From NCBI GenBank assembly GCA_023390905.1, contig JAEWBY010000047.1:1-64000 (forward strand): 64,000 bases of DNA. The letters are read 5' to 3'. The notes beneath the pieces were generated by a model that saw only the letters and a program-made list of their open reading frames with translations, was not told where the DNA came from and searched no databases. Positions 53,247-62,793 of this stretch are shown here, piece after piece (position 1 is the stretch's first letter; the number at the start of each line of letters is the position of its first letter). The translations under genes were made by a program, and so were the position numbers. Origin of the DNA: Pseudomonadota bacterium (GTDB lineage Bacteria > Pseudomonadota > Gammaproteobacteria > Xanthomonadales > Xanthomonadaceae).

Positions 53247-53714
53247 CTACATCACCTGCGCCACCCACAGCAGTTCCGGTTTGGCCAGCCGTTCGAATTC
53301 GGCGAACGGCATGCGCACGGCCTCGGTATGGCTGCCGGCGTTGAAGGCGATCTCCTCGCGTTCGGCCAGCCGCGAATCCACATGCACGGGCACACCGTAG
53401 AGGTGTCCGAACGGCGGCATCGCGCCGGGTTCGCAATCCGGGAACGCATCGCGGAATTCGTCTTCGGCCGCCAGTTCCACCGGCACGCCGCCGAGCGCGA
53501 TGGAAATGCGATGCAGGTCCGCCCGGTACGCCGCCGGCATCACCACCATCGCCAGCGCGCCATCGACCTTGAGCATCACGGTCTTGGCGAACACATGCCG
53601 ATCCAGATGCAGGCGCGAGGCGGTTTCTCCGGCCGTGATCGTGCGCGGATGGATCAGCGTGGCGTAAGGCGTGTGGCCTCGGTCGAGCAGGTTGTGCAAG
53701 CGGGGCGAGAGCAT
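53247..53714 (-). CDS. YbaK/ProX-type aminoacyl-tRNA deacylase domain protein
   Basis: A 155-residue editing-domain protein that probably hydrolyses mischarged tRNA (for example Ala- or Cys-tRNAPro). The conserved lysine is Lys44 in HVFAKTVMLKVDG, followed by LAMVVMPAAYRADL and the glycine loop PGAMPPFGHLYGVPV. ATG 53714 is used; a GTG four codons upstream is possible. Exact tRNA specificity cannot be read from the sequence. Confidence 0.9.
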   Translation of the reverse strand: MLSPRLHNLLDRGHTPYATLIHPRTITAGETASRLHLDRHVFAKTVMLKVDGALAMVVMPAAYRADLHRISIALGGVPVELAAEDEFRDAFPDCEPGAMPPFGHLYGVPVHVDSRLAEREEIAFNAGSHTEAVRMPFAEFERLAKPELLWVAQVM

Positions 53715-53910
53715 GGAAGCCTCCACTCCGAGCGCGTGGCCGCGTCCGTCCTGCGCTGCCGCGCCGTCACCGGATTGCGCGCGCGTCCAGCACGCGCGGA
53801 TCGATGCCTTCGGAAGGCATCGGCCCCAGATTAGCCAACGCGCCTTAAAGCGATGTGCAGGTGTCCGCCGCGTGGCGCATCACGCACGTGCAGCGGGCGG
53901 CAGGCGATGA

Positions 53911-54645
53911 TCAGTTCCAGCCCGGCATCTGCGCAGGGTCGAGCCCGCCGGTTTCAAACACGGCCTTGCGCGTGCCGCCGGCCTTCACCGGGAATTCGAT
54001 TTCGATGGCCTTCGATCGGCCGGCCAGTTTCCACATGGCCTTCTGATCGGTGATGAACATGGCGATGGCCTCATCGGTATCCGGCCGCCATGCGTCCATC
54101 GACCTGGCCGCACCGCCGTCGGCGCTGACCTTCACCTTGCAGCCGCCGGCGCAGCGGAAATCGCCGGCCTGCAGCACCAGATAGCTGCTGCGCTCCCACT
54201 TGGGGTGATCGCGGAACACCAGTTGCACCGGCTTGGCGCCGCTGCCGTCCACGTCGACCGGCGCCTTGGCCATGATCGCGGCCGAACGTTGCGTGCCGCC
54301 GTCCGCCGCCACCTGCGCATAGTCCCACAGCGCCTGCAGGCGACGGTCCTCGCGCGCGCCTTCGGCCCTGGCCTTCACGTCTTCCAGTTGCGGTTTGATG
54401 CGCACGGCGGCCCCGGTGTCCGGATACTGATCGATCAGCGCGACGCCATGGATGCGCGCCATCTCCCAGTCGTTGCCCGCCTTGGCCGCGTCGAACTTGC
54501 TGGCGAGCTGTTCGGCCGATTGCTCATTGGCCGCGGCCTGCGCCTGCGCGGCGGCGCGTTGTTCGGCTTCGCGATCCCCGCATGCGCCCAGGCCGAGCGC
54601 GCAGGCGGCCGCGAAAGACAGGGACAACAGGGTGTGTTTCATCAT
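53911..54645 (-). CDS. Lipoprotein of unknown function
   Basis: A 244-residue exported protein with a lipobox (LGAC, Cys about 20) after a short signal peptide. A charged alanine-rich coiled-coil segment follows (REAEQRAAAQAQAAANEQSA), then a globular domain with two cysteines in FRCAGGCKVKVSADGG. I recognise no named family; similar lipoproteins appear to exist in Xanthomonadaceae, from memory. Double ATG at 54645/54642. Confidence 0.75.
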   Translation of the reverse strand: MMKHTLLSLSFAAACALGLGACGDREAEQRAAAQAQAAANEQSAEQLASKFDAAKAGNDWEMARIHGVALIDQYPDTGAAVRIKPQLEDVKARAEGAREDRRLQALWDYAQVAADGGTQRSAAIMAKAPVDVDGSGAKPVQLVFRDHPKWERSSYLVLQAGDFRCAGGCKVKVSADGGAARSMDAWRPDTDEAIAMFITDQKAMWKLAGRSKAIEIEFPVKAGGTRKAVFETGGLDPAQMPGWN

Positions 54646-54819
54646 GGGCTCCGTTTCGTCGTGTGTTCTGACGCCCTCATCGCGGGCGACATGACGGCGC
54701 TTGCGCCGATCAGCGTGGATGGCAGGCCGCTTCCGCCTCGGCGGCACGATAGCAGCCGCGCCGTCATCGGGCACGCTTCACTGCCCTCATCCCGGGCGCT
54801 GCAGGCCAACGCCGCGCAG

Positions 54820-54848
54820 GAAAACGGCCGCACGCGGCGGCCGTCTTC
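54820..54848 (-). terminator. Terminator of the M1 aminopeptidase gene
   Basis: On the minus strand ACGGCCGC pairs with GCGGCCGT around a five-base loop and is followed by TTTT. It lies about 27 bases beyond the stop of the aminopeptidase gene. Confidence 0.75.
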
Positions 54849-54872
54849 GTGCACGCCAGGGACGGGCGTGGG

Positions 54873-56807
54873 TTACCTGGTGTCACCGGCCTTGGCGCGG
54901 GCCAGCAATGCTTCCACCGAAGCGGTGGTGATCGGGTGATAGCCGGGCCGGGCGCGTGCGAAGGATTCTTCCGCGAATGCGAGGCCATCCGGCGTTTTCA
55001 CCAGCTCCGCGTAGATCGGCATGATCAGCTTGCGACGGCCCACGCGCTCGATGAACTTCGCGATTTCCGGACGCGCGTCCGTATAGCCGCTGCGAATGGT
55101 CAGCGGATACCAGCGCATCGCGATCTCGCCGTTCTGCGTGCCGGTGAAGTGGTAGGCCTTGTCCAGCTGCGCCAGTTGTTCCACCGTCAGCTTGTCGCCC
55201 ATGCCGTTGATGAAGTTGACCCACTGCTGGGTGGCCCAGGCATTGGTCACCTGCGCGTTCGGCAACTGGCCGCTGCCCAGCCACGCGATGCGCGCGGTGT
55301 CGGTGTTGGAGAACCCCCGCGATTGCGCGCGCGCGGCGAACTTCGGGATGCCCGGCTCGTTGAGCCACGCGTTGAGTTCGGCTTCGGTCACCGCCGACGG
55401 ATTCTTCGGCAGCAGGTTCTTCTTCAGGTAATCGACGAACTGATCGGTGGTCGCGCTCTGGAAGGCGTGATCATCGAACCAGCCACGCAGGAACGGATCG
55501 AACGTCTGCCGGCCGAAACGCTCTTCCAGGAATTTCAGGAACCACGCGCCCTTGACGTAGGCGACCTGGCTCAGCGATTCGTCCGGATCGCGGTTGGTCA
55601 GCGGCGGCAGCGCCAGCGCCTGATCCTCCGGCGACATGTCCTTCACCTCGGCCAGCAGCTCGGTCTGATCGATCTGGCGCTCCATCTCCGCCATCTCCTT
55701 GCCGTACAGCGCCTCGGTGATGCGGTCCTGCACGTAGGTGGTGAAGCCTTCGTTCAACCATATGTCCTTCCACGAGGCATTGGTCACCAGATTGCCGGAC
55801 CAGCTGTGCGCCAGTTCGTGCGCGATCAGCGAGACCAGCGATTTGTCGCCAACGATCACGGTCGGCGTGGCGAAGGTCAAGCGCGGATTCTCCATGCCGC
55901 CGAACGGGAACGACGGCGGCAGCACCAGCATGTCGTAGCGTTCCCAGCGGTACGGACCGTACAGCGACTCGGCCACGCCGATCATCTTCTCGGTGTCCTC
56001 GAATTCCTTGGTGGCCTTCTCGACCATCGTCGGTTCGGCCCACACGCCGCTGCGCGCGGAGATCGGCTTGAAGGTCAGATCACCGGCGGCAATGGCCAGC
56101 AGGTACGAAGGAATCGGCTGCGGCATCTTGAAGCTGTAGTCGCCATCACGCGGCGCGGCCGGATGGTTGTCGGCGCTCATCAGCACCATCACGTCCGGGC
56201 GCGAGGTCACGTGCGCGCTGTAGGTGAAGCGCACGCTCGGCGTGTCCTGCAGCGGCACCCAGCTGCGCGCATGGATGGCCTGCGACTGGCTGAACATGAA
56301 AGGCAACTGCTTGCCTTCGGTCATCGCCGGCTCGAGCCATTGCAGGCCCGATGCCTGCGGCGAAGTCTTGTAGGTGATGCGCACGTGCGCGTTCTGCGCG
56401 GGGGTTTCGATGGTCAGCTTGCTGCCGAAGATCCGGTCGGCTCCGGCGAGCGCGAACTTCAGCGGCGACCAGGCGCCGGCCGCATCCTGGCCCTCGACCT
56501 TTTCGATGGCCAGATCGCGCGTGTCCAGCAACAGTTGCCGTGCCGCCTTGTCCTTCCATTCCAGCGTGTAGGTGGCGGTACCGCCGATCTGCTTCCGGTC
56601 GAAATCCACCGCCAGATCCAGCGCGACGTCCTTGATGACGACCTTGTCCGGCTCGGCGTAGGAGCTTTCATCGTGGTTGCGGGCGACGGGCTTCACGGCG
56701 GCGGCGGCAGGCTGGGCGGCCGGGGCGTCCGGCGCGGGTGCGGCCTCACGGGAACAGCCGGCGGCCAGCGCGGCGGAACAGGCCAGGGACAAGAGTACGG
56801 CACGCAT
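54873..56807 (-). CDS. M1 family zinc aminopeptidase lipoprotein
   Basis: A 644-residue exopeptidase related to the leukotriene A4 hydrolase/aminopeptidase group. The signal peptide ends in a lipobox (AAGC, Cys18), so it is envelope-anchored. The exopeptidase motif is GGMEN (303-307) and the zinc site is HELAH (330-334) with the third ligand Glu353 in WLNEGFTTY, exactly 18 residues on. A C-terminal helical domain similar to LTA4H follows. The frame is open far upstream of ATG 56807 but only as overlap with ubiE. Confidence 0.95.
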   Translation of the reverse strand: MRAVLLSLACSAALAAGCSREAAPAPDAPAAQPAAAAVKPVARNHDESSYAEPDKVVIKDVALDLAVDFDRKQIGGTATYTLEWKDKAARQLLLDTRDLAIEKVEGQDAAGAWSPLKFALAGADRIFGSKLTIETPAQNAHVRITYKTSPQASGLQWLEPAMTEGKQLPFMFSQSQAIHARSWVPLQDTPSVRFTYSAHVTSRPDVMVLMSADNHPAAPRDGDYSFKMPQPIPSYLLAIAAGDLTFKPISARSGVWAEPTMVEKATKEFEDTEKMIGVAESLYGPYRWERYDMLVLPPSFPFGGMENPRLTFATPTVIVGDKSLVSLIAHELAHSWSGNLVTNASWKDIWLNEGFTTYVQDRITEALYGKEMAEMERQIDQTELLAEVKDMSPEDQALALPPLTNRDPDESLSQVAYVKGAWFLKFLEERFGRQTFDPFLRGWFDDHAFQSATTDQFVDYLKKNLLPKNPSAVTEAELNAWLNEPGIPKFAARAQSRGFSNTDTARIAWLGSGQLPNAQVTNAWATQQWVNFINGMGDKLTVEQLAQLDKAYHFTGTQNGEIAMRWYPLTIRSGYTDARPEIAKFIERVGRRKLIMPIYAELVKTPDGLAFAEESFARARPGYHPITTASVEALLARAKAGDTR

Positions 56808-56956
56808 CAGGGCAATCCGGGTGGTGGCGGAAAAAGGGGAGTTTACGGGAGACCGGAGACGGGAAGCAGGTGACGCAAGGCGACTGGTGGCGCGCATCAA
56901 GGGGGACCGGGCTGCGCGATCGCATTCGTCCCGGCCCGCTTGCGTCTTCCTGCCGC

Positions 56957-57718
56957 TCACACCTTGTAGCCGGTATGCACCGCCACGATGCCCGCGCTCA
57001 GGTTGCGATAACTGGTGCGTGCGAAACCGGCGGCATCCATCATCGCTTTCAGCTCGGCCTGCGGCGGATGCTTGCGGATGCTTTCGGCCAGGTACTGGTA
57101 GCTGTCGGCGTCGTTGGCGAACAACCGGCCCAGGCGCGGCAGCACCTTGAACGAATGGAAGTCGTACACCGGCTTGAACCACTCCGGCTGCACTTCGGAG
57201 AACTCGAGCACGCGCGCCTGTCCGCCGATCTTCAGCACCCGGTGCATCTCGCGCAGCGCGGCGTCCTTGTCGGTCACGTTGCGCAGGCCGAAGGCGATCG
57301 TCACCAGATCGAAGCTCTGATCCGGGAAAGGCAGCGCCTCGGCGTTGCACTGCACGTATTCCAGGCCGGACACCAGCCCGCGATTGGTCAGCCGATCGCG
57401 GCCCACCGACAGCATGCCGGCGTTGATGTCGCCAAGGACGATTTCGCCGACCTCGCCGACCCTCTCCTTCAGCAGCGCGGCGATATCACCGGTGCCGCCG
57501 GCCAGATCCAGCACGCGATCGCCGCGCTTGACCTGGCAGGTGCCGACGAAATAGCGCTTCCACACCCGGTGGATGCCGAGGCTCATCAGGTCGTTCATCA
57601 AATCGTATTTGCCGGCGACCGAAGTGAAGACTTCGCCGACCAGCTTCTGCTTGTCGCGCGCGGCGACGTCGCGGAAGCCGAAATGGGTGGTGCCGCTCTG
57701 GTAGGGGGATTCGCTCAT
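56957..57718 (-). CDS. ubiE: Ubiquinone/menaquinone biosynthesis C-methyltransferase
   Basis: A 253-residue SAM-dependent enzyme that methylates the benzoquinol ring in ubiquinone synthesis. Family blocks: THFGFRDVAARDKQKLVGEV, YDLMNDLMSLGIHRVWKR, motif I VLDLAGGTGDIAALL, and FGLRNVTDKDAALREMHRVL. Normal length. It diverges from the MFS transporter gene. Confidence 0.97.
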   Translation of the reverse strand: MSESPYQSGTTHFGFRDVAARDKQKLVGEVFTSVAGKYDLMNDLMSLGIHRVWKRYFVGTCQVKRGDRVLDLAGGTGDIAALLKERVGEVGEIVLGDINAGMLSVGRDRLTNRGLVSGLEYVQCNAEALPFPDQSFDLVTIAFGLRNVTDKDAALREMHRVLKIGGQARVLEFSEVQPEWFKPVYDFHSFKVLPRLGRLFANDADSYQYLAESIRKHPPQAELKAMMDAAGFARTSYRNLSAGIVAVHTGYKV

Positions 57719-57770
57719 GGGACGGATTATCGCACCGATGGCTCATCGGCTGGCCGTGAACGATGGGACA

Positions 57771-59465
57771 ATGCGGCGTGCCAACGCCATTCGTCTTCCA
57801 GAGGATGCCGACCCCACCGTGAGCCGCCGCGACGCCCCTCGCCAATGGCTGCCCCACGAGCGACCGACCTTTCCGGGGTCGCCCTCCACGCCGTTGCACC
57901 CGCTGCGCCGCCGCATCCAGTTCGCGGTGGTCGGGGTCATCGTGGCCCTCACCGGCGGCCTGAGCAACGCGCTGGTCACCGCCAACCTGGTGAACCTGCA
58001 GGGCACGCTCGGGGCGTATGCGTGGGAAATGGCCTGGCTGCCGGCGGCCTACGTGATGACGAACGTCTCGGCCAACCTGTTGCTGGTGAAGTTCCGCCAG
58101 CAATACGGCTTGCGGCTGTTCACCGAGATTTTCCTGGTGCTGTATGCGCTGATCGCCTTCGCGCACCTGTTCGTCAACGATCTGGGTTCGGCGATCGCGG
58201 TGCGCGCTGCGCACGGGCTGGTGGGCGCGGCGCTGAGCACGCTGGGTCTGTACTACATGATCCAGGCATTCCCGAACCGCTTCCGCCTCAAGGCCGTGGT
58301 GATAGGGCTCGGCGTGAGCCAGCTCGCGCTGCCGCTGGCGCGCATCTTTTCCACCGAGCTGTTGCAGTACGGCGAGTGGCGCGGGCTCTACCTGTTCGAA
58401 CTGGGGCTGGCGATCGTGGCGCTGGCCTGCGTGCTGGTGCTCAAGCTGCCGCCGGGCGATCGCGTCAAGGTGTTCGAGAAGCTCGACTTCGCCACCTTCG
58501 TGCTGTTCGCCGCCGGTGCGGCCGGGCTGGCCGCCGTGCTGTCGCTGGGCCGCGTTCTGTGGTGGACCGAAACGCCGTGGCTCGGCGTCACGCTGGCAAT
58601 GGCGATCGTCTGCCTGAGCGCGGCGGTGGCAATCGAGCACTACCGCGAACATCCGTTGATCAACACGCGCTGGCTGCCGAGCGGCACGATGATCCGCTTG
58701 GGCCTGTCGATCCTGCTGATCCGCATCGTGTTGTCGGAACAGAGCGTGGGCGCGGTCGGATTCCTGCAGAACCTGGGACTGAACACCGATCAGATGCACG
58801 TGCTGTACGCATGGGTGCTGCTGGGCTGCGTGGCCGGCATCGCGGCCAGCGCGCTGACGATCCGGCCCGAGCACACCGGTTTCCATCTGATGTTCGCGGT
58901 CGCGCTGATTGCCATCGGCGCGTTCCTGGATGCGCGCTCGAACAACCTGACGCGACCGGCGCAGATGTACTTCAGCCAGTGCCTGCTCGCGTTCGGCAGC
59001 ACGTTCTTCATCGGGCCGGCGATGATCACCGGCATCGGCTCCATCCTCGCGCAGCCGCGTAATCTCATCAGTTTCGTCGTGTTGTTCGGCATGACGCAGA
59101 ACATGGGCGGCCTGCTCGGATCGAGCCTGCTCGGCAGCTTCCAGGTGATCCGGGAGAAATTCCACGCCAATCAGCTGGCCGAACACGTGACGCTGCTGGA
59201 TCCGCAGGTCGCCGCGCGCGTGCAGGCCGGCGCCGGCGCGTATGCGCATAGCGTCGGCGACGCGGCGCTGCGCAATGCCGCGGGTCTGCGCGCGCTCGGC
59301 GCGAGCGTGACCCGCGAGGCCAACGTGCTGGCCTACAACGATGTCTTCTGGCTGGTGGGATGGCTCGCCATCTTCACCCTGCTCTGGATCCATGCCGATG
59401 TACTGTGGCGCCGCCTGCGCGCCGCGCCCGCCGCCACTTCCACGCCTGCCGCCGCTCCGCCATGA
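57771..59465 (+). CDS. MFS efflux transporter (DHA2/EmrB-like)
   Basis: A 564-residue major facilitator protein with about 14 membrane helices, starting near residue 50 (IQFAVVGVIVALTGGLSNAL) and including WEMAWLPAAYVMTNVSANLL and QNMGGLLGSSLLGSFQVIRE. It lies directly upstream of a HlyD/EmrA-type adaptor with an ATGA overlap, so the two form an EmrAB-like pump that would use TolC. ATG 57771 is chosen among several possible starts (57738, GTG 57819); the 5' end is uncertain. Substrate unknown. Confidence 0.9.
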   Translation: MRRANAIRLPEDADPTVSRRDAPRQWLPHERPTFPGSPSTPLHPLRRRIQFAVVGVIVALTGGLSNALVTANLVNLQGTLGAYAWEMAWLPAAYVMTNVSANLLLVKFRQQYGLRLFTEIFLVLYALIAFAHLFVNDLGSAIAVRAAHGLVGAALSTLGLYYMIQAFPNRFRLKAVVIGLGVSQLALPLARIFSTELLQYGEWRGLYLFELGLAIVALACVLVLKLPPGDRVKVFEKLDFATFVLFAAGAAGLAAVLSLGRVLWWTETPWLGVTLAMAIVCLSAAVAIEHYREHPLINTRWLPSGTMIRLGLSILLIRIVLSEQSVGAVGFLQNLGLNTDQMHVLYAWVLLGCVAGIAASALTIRPEHTGFHLMFAVALIAIGAFLDARSNNLTRPAQMYFSQCLLAFGSTFFIGPAMITGIGSILAQPRNLISFVVLFGMTQNMGGLLGSSLLGSFQVIREKFHANQLAEHVTLLDPQVAARVQAGAGAYAHSVGDAALRNAAGLRALGASVTREANVLAYNDVFWLVGWLAIFTLLWIHADVLWRRLRAAPAATSTPAAAPP

Positions 59466-60553
59466 ATGTTCCCGCCAGCCCGTCGCCCGTGCCCGATCCG
59501 GATCGTCCAGCGCGCCGCCGGCGACGGCGGCTGCTCGGATTGGCCGGCTTCGCAGTGCTGGCCATGCTCGGTGTGGGCATCGTGCTGTATGCGTGGCGCC
59601 TGCCGCCCTTCGCCAGCGCGGTGCAGACCACCGAGAACGCCACTGTGCGCGGGCAGGTCACGCTGATCAGTCCACAGGTCAGCGGCTACGTGGTGGACGT
59701 GCCGGTGCAGGATTTCCAGCACGTGCGCAGGGGGCAGTTGCTGGCGCGCATCGACGATCGCATCTACGCGCAGCAGCTCGCGCAGGCCCAGGCGCAGTGG
59801 CAGACCGCCCAGGCCAATCTCGCCGACTGGGTGCAACAGCAGCGCAGCGCGCGCGCCGGTGTCGTCGAAAGCCAGGCATCGATCACCAGTTCCTCCGCGC
59901 AGGCACAACGCACCGGTTCGGCCCTGCGGCGCGCGGATCAACTCGCGCGCGAACACCTGATCTCCGAACAGGATCGCGACAGCGCGTTCGCGGCCAACGC
60001 GCAGGCCGCGGCGGATCTGACCCGCGCACGCGCCGCGCTCGAGGTCGCGCAACAGCAGGTCCGCAGCGTGGACGTCCATCACGCTTCGCTCGAAGCAGCC
60101 GTGGCCAGCGCGCAGGCGGCCGTGCGATTGGCACGCATCAATCTCGACAACACGCGCATCCGTGCGCCGCGTGACGGTCAGCTCGGCCAGGTCAGCGTGC
60201 GCCAGGGCGCGTACGTCACCAACGGCACGCAGTTGATGGCGCTGGTGCCGGCGACGCTGTGGGTGGTCGCCAACTTCAAGGAAACCCAGATGGCGAACAT
60301 GCGCATCGGACAGGCGGCGAGCTTCACCGTCGATGCGCTCGGCGGCCAGCGCCTGCGCGGGCGCGTGCAGGAAATCTCGCCGGCCACCGGTTCGGAATTC
60401 AGCGTATTGCCGCCGGACAATGCCACCGGCAACTACGTCAAGATCGCACAGCGCATTCCGGTGAAGATCGGCATCGAAGGCAATGCGGACGCAACGCGAC
60501 GGTTGCGTCCGGGCATGTCGGTCGTGGTCAGCGTGGATACGGCTTCCCGCTGA
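59462..60553 (+). CDS. HlyD/EmrA family membrane-fusion adaptor
   Basis: A 363-residue bitopic adaptor: a short basic cytosolic segment, one helix (about 24-46), a lipoyl domain (TLISPQVSGYVVDVPVQDFQ and RIRAPRDGQLGQVSVRQG in halves), a coiled-coil hairpin of about 100 residues, and a C-terminal beta-barrel (VVANFKETQMANMRIGQAAS, LRPGMSVVVSVDT). It works with the MFS protein encoded just before it. It ends six bases from the convergent protease gene. Confidence 0.94.
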   Translation: MNVPASPSPVPDPDRPARRRRRRLLGLAGFAVLAMLGVGIVLYAWRLPPFASAVQTTENATVRGQVTLISPQVSGYVVDVPVQDFQHVRRGQLLARIDDRIYAQQLAQAQAQWQTAQANLADWVQQQRSARAGVVESQASITSSSAQAQRTGSALRRADQLAREHLISEQDRDSAFAANAQAAADLTRARAALEVAQQQVRSVDVHHASLEAAVASAQAAVRLARINLDNTRIRAPRDGQLGQVSVRQGAYVTNGTQLMALVPATLWVVANFKETQMANMRIGQAASFTVDALGGQRLRGRVQEISPATGSEFSVLPPDNATGNYVKIAQRIPVKIGIEGNADATRRLRPGMSVVVSVDTASR

Positions 60554-60559
60554 GGCGCT

Positions 60560-62176
60560 TCACCGCTGCGGCCTGGCTTCGATCCGCGGCGCACGTCGCG
60601 TGGCCGGGCCTCGACGGAATGCCGATCCTTGCGCCTCGATGATCGGAAGCGCGGTTGCAGGCTGCGCCGGCGGTGCGCTGCCGCGTCGCGCCGGCTGGTT
60701 GCCGCCGGTGAGCTGGCCCGCGGCGCCGATCGTCACATTGAAGCCCTGCGCGGTCACGCCATCGACGCGCACCCAGTACGCGCCGTCGGCAGCGGTCCAG
60801 GTTTCGCCCGGCTTGAACATCGATCCCTCGTTGTTGGCGATGTCGGCCGGCGGCGAACCGGCATCCATGCTGTACGCCGTGCCGCCCTGCACGCGATGGA
60901 TGATCACCGCATCACCGGCCAGCGCACCCTCGTAGTTGCCGACACGGCGGCGCGCTTCCAGCGTGTAATAGATCGCCTGCGAACCGGTCTGTGCGGGCAT
61001 CGACAACACGATCAACTGGCGCCCGGTCGCGGAAGCGAGCGAGGCGTACTGCAGTTCCACCGACCACACGCCCGGCGTGCTCGCGGGAATGCTCAGCTTG
61101 CGCGCGGCATTGACCCAGCCCAGCCGATCGCGCTGGTTCATGTTGATGTGCTTGGGCCGCGAGCCATACACGGTGTCATGCACCGCGTTGCGCCAGGCAT
61201 CGCTCATCACGTCCCACGGATTGTCGTAGGTATCGCTGTCGCCATCGGAGTTGTCCGAATGCGGCAGGCCGTAGCCATGGCCCATCTCGTGCGCCAGCGG
61301 TGCGACATTGTTGAACGACCATGGCGGATTCCACGTCACGCGGATGCAGCGGCGGCTGCCATCGAACGTCGCGCACGAACTGCCGCCCCAGGCGAACCCA
61401 TCCAGGTCGCCGTTGAACATCATGTTGATGCCCTGCATGCCGGTGAAATCGACCTGCGCGTCGGCGGCGGTCACGCAATCCTGGAACAACGTGTCCAGAT
61501 CGGCGTCGTCCTCGCCATCGACCTGCGTCACGTAGGCCGACCGCGGCTTCGGCAGCAGGAACCAACCGTGGGCGGTGCTGCCGGTGAGATTGATCTGGCC
61601 GTAGGACACTTCGCTCCAGTAGTGGCCGAGCTGCCCCACGCTGCTGCCGTACTGGCCCTGGAAGAACGCCAGATTCTTCTGTTCGGTGGAGATGTCGGCG
61701 AACTTGCACATCAGCGTGACCCAGCGCGTGGTGCCGGTGATCGCCTTGGGCAGGATCTGCGCCGATGCACTGATCGCCGCGCCCGGTGCGGGCGCGAGAC
61801 GATCCGCCGGCACGATGATCTCGGGAATGCGTTCGTAGCGTGCGCCACTGCGTTGCAGCTTGGTCGATGCGAAGGTCACCGCGATGCGGCGATTGGCGAG
61901 TGCATCCAGATCCTCGGCCGCGCGCAATGCATGGGCCGCACTCATGGGAATGCGTCGGCCGTCATCGGTGACCAGGGTGGCGCGCAGGCGTGGCGCGCGC
62001 TGCACCTGCATGCGCCCGACCGGATGCGGATCACCCCAATGCAATGCCAGTTGGCCCTGCACGATGTCCGCCGATTGCGCGCTCGCTGCCCCCATGCCCG
62101 CCCAAAGCGCGCAGACGGTGGCAGCCATGACGACGGCGCATCGCCCGCCGGCGCGCGCCCTGTTGTGCTGGTTCAT
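60560..62176 (-). CDS. Secreted zinc metalloprotease (M11/metzincin-like)
   Basis: A 538-residue exported protein (signal peptide to about residue 33, ...GAASA). The extended zinc motif HEMGHGYGLPH (His296, Glu297, His300, His306) and a later methionine in NPWDVMSD (Met324) give the metzincin pattern, closest to gametolysin-like M11 or related secreted peptidases. An N-terminal region of about 140 residues may act as a propeptide; the C-terminal 200 residues look like beta-sandwich domains. AAGGGG precedes ATG 62176. Substrate unknown. Confidence 0.85.
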   Translation of the reverse strand: MNQHNRARAGGRCAVVMAATVCALWAGMGAASAQSADIVQGQLALHWGDPHPVGRMQVQRAPRLRATLVTDDGRRIPMSAAHALRAAEDLDALANRRIAVTFASTKLQRSGARYERIPEIIVPADRLAPAPGAAISASAQILPKAITGTTRWVTLMCKFADISTEQKNLAFFQGQYGSSVGQLGHYWSEVSYGQINLTGSTAHGWFLLPKPRSAYVTQVDGEDDADLDTLFQDCVTAADAQVDFTGMQGINMMFNGDLDGFAWGGSSCATFDGSRRCIRVTWNPPWSFNNVAPLAHEMGHGYGLPHSDNSDGDSDTYDNPWDVMSDAWRNAVHDTVYGSRPKHINMNQRDRLGWVNAARKLSIPASTPGVWSVELQYASLASATGRQLIVLSMPAQTGSQAIYYTLEARRRVGNYEGALAGDAVIIHRVQGGTAYSMDAGSPPADIANNEGSMFKPGETWTAADGAYWVRVDGVTAQGFNVTIGAAGQLTGGNQPARRGSAPPAQPATALPIIEAQGSAFRRGPATRRAPRIEARPQR

Positions 62177-62299
62177 CGGGATCCCCTTCGATCTGCGCGG
62201 ATCTTGCGGCAAAGCCCGTGCCTGCGCCGTGACCCGCCCCCCAGTTCCGGTGACGGCGGCGCGCGGCCATGTCAGGATGATCCGGACAGGAGGAACCGC

Positions 62300-62764
62300 A
62301 TGAGCATCGAAGTGGACAACGCCATCGACTATCGCGCGCTGCTGGAAACGGCCATCGCCGAAGCACGACAGGGCCTGGCCGAAGGCGGCATTCCGATAGG
62401 CGCGGCGCTGTATCACCGCGACGGCCGGATGCTCGGTTGCGGACACAACCGTCGCGTGCAGGAGGACGATCCTTCCGTGCACGGCGAAACCGACGCCTTC
62501 CGCAAAGCCGGGCGCCAGCGCGGCTATCGCGACACGATCATGGTGACCACGCTGGCGCCGTGCTGGTACTGCAGCGGCCTGGTGCGGCAGTTCAACATCG
62601 GGACCGTCGTGGTCGGCGAATCGGTGAACTTCCAGGGCGGGATTGCGTGGCTGCGCGAATCGGGCGTCAACGTGATCGACCTGCATGATGCCGAATGCAT
62701 CAGCCTGCTCGGCGACTACATCCGCCAGAACCCGGACATCTGGAACGAAGACATCGGCGTGTAG
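62300..62764 (+). CDS. Cytosine deaminase-like nucleoside deaminase (yeast FCY1 type)
   Basis: A 154-residue zinc deaminase. Zinc and proton-shuttle residues are His61 and Glu63 in VHGETDAF and Cys88/Cys91 in LAPCWYC. The surrounding sequence follows yeast cytosine deaminase FCY1 closely: EGGIPIGAALYHRDGRMLGC, VVVGESVNFQGG, and the C-terminal NPDIWNEDIG matching the PQDWFEDIGE end of FCY1. This differs from the amidohydrolase CodA of most bacteria. Likely reaction: cytosine (or a related pyrimidine) to uracil. AGGAGGAA gives a strong ribosome site. Confidence 0.88.
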   Translation: MSIEVDNAIDYRALLETAIAEARQGLAEGGIPIGAALYHRDGRMLGCGHNRRVQEDDPSVHGETDAFRKAGRQRGYRDTIMVTTLAPCWYCSGLVRQFNIGTVVVGESVNFQGGIAWLRESGVNVIDLHDAECISLLGDYIRQNPDIWNEDIGV

Positions 62765-62793
62765 GACCACTGCGCGCGGCCCGGCGCGTGCTC

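Noticed and set aside
54873..57350. A fused 825-residue aminopeptidase
   Set aside because: The extra N-terminal part is ubiE read in the wrong frame; the signal peptide and lipobox begin at ATG 56807.
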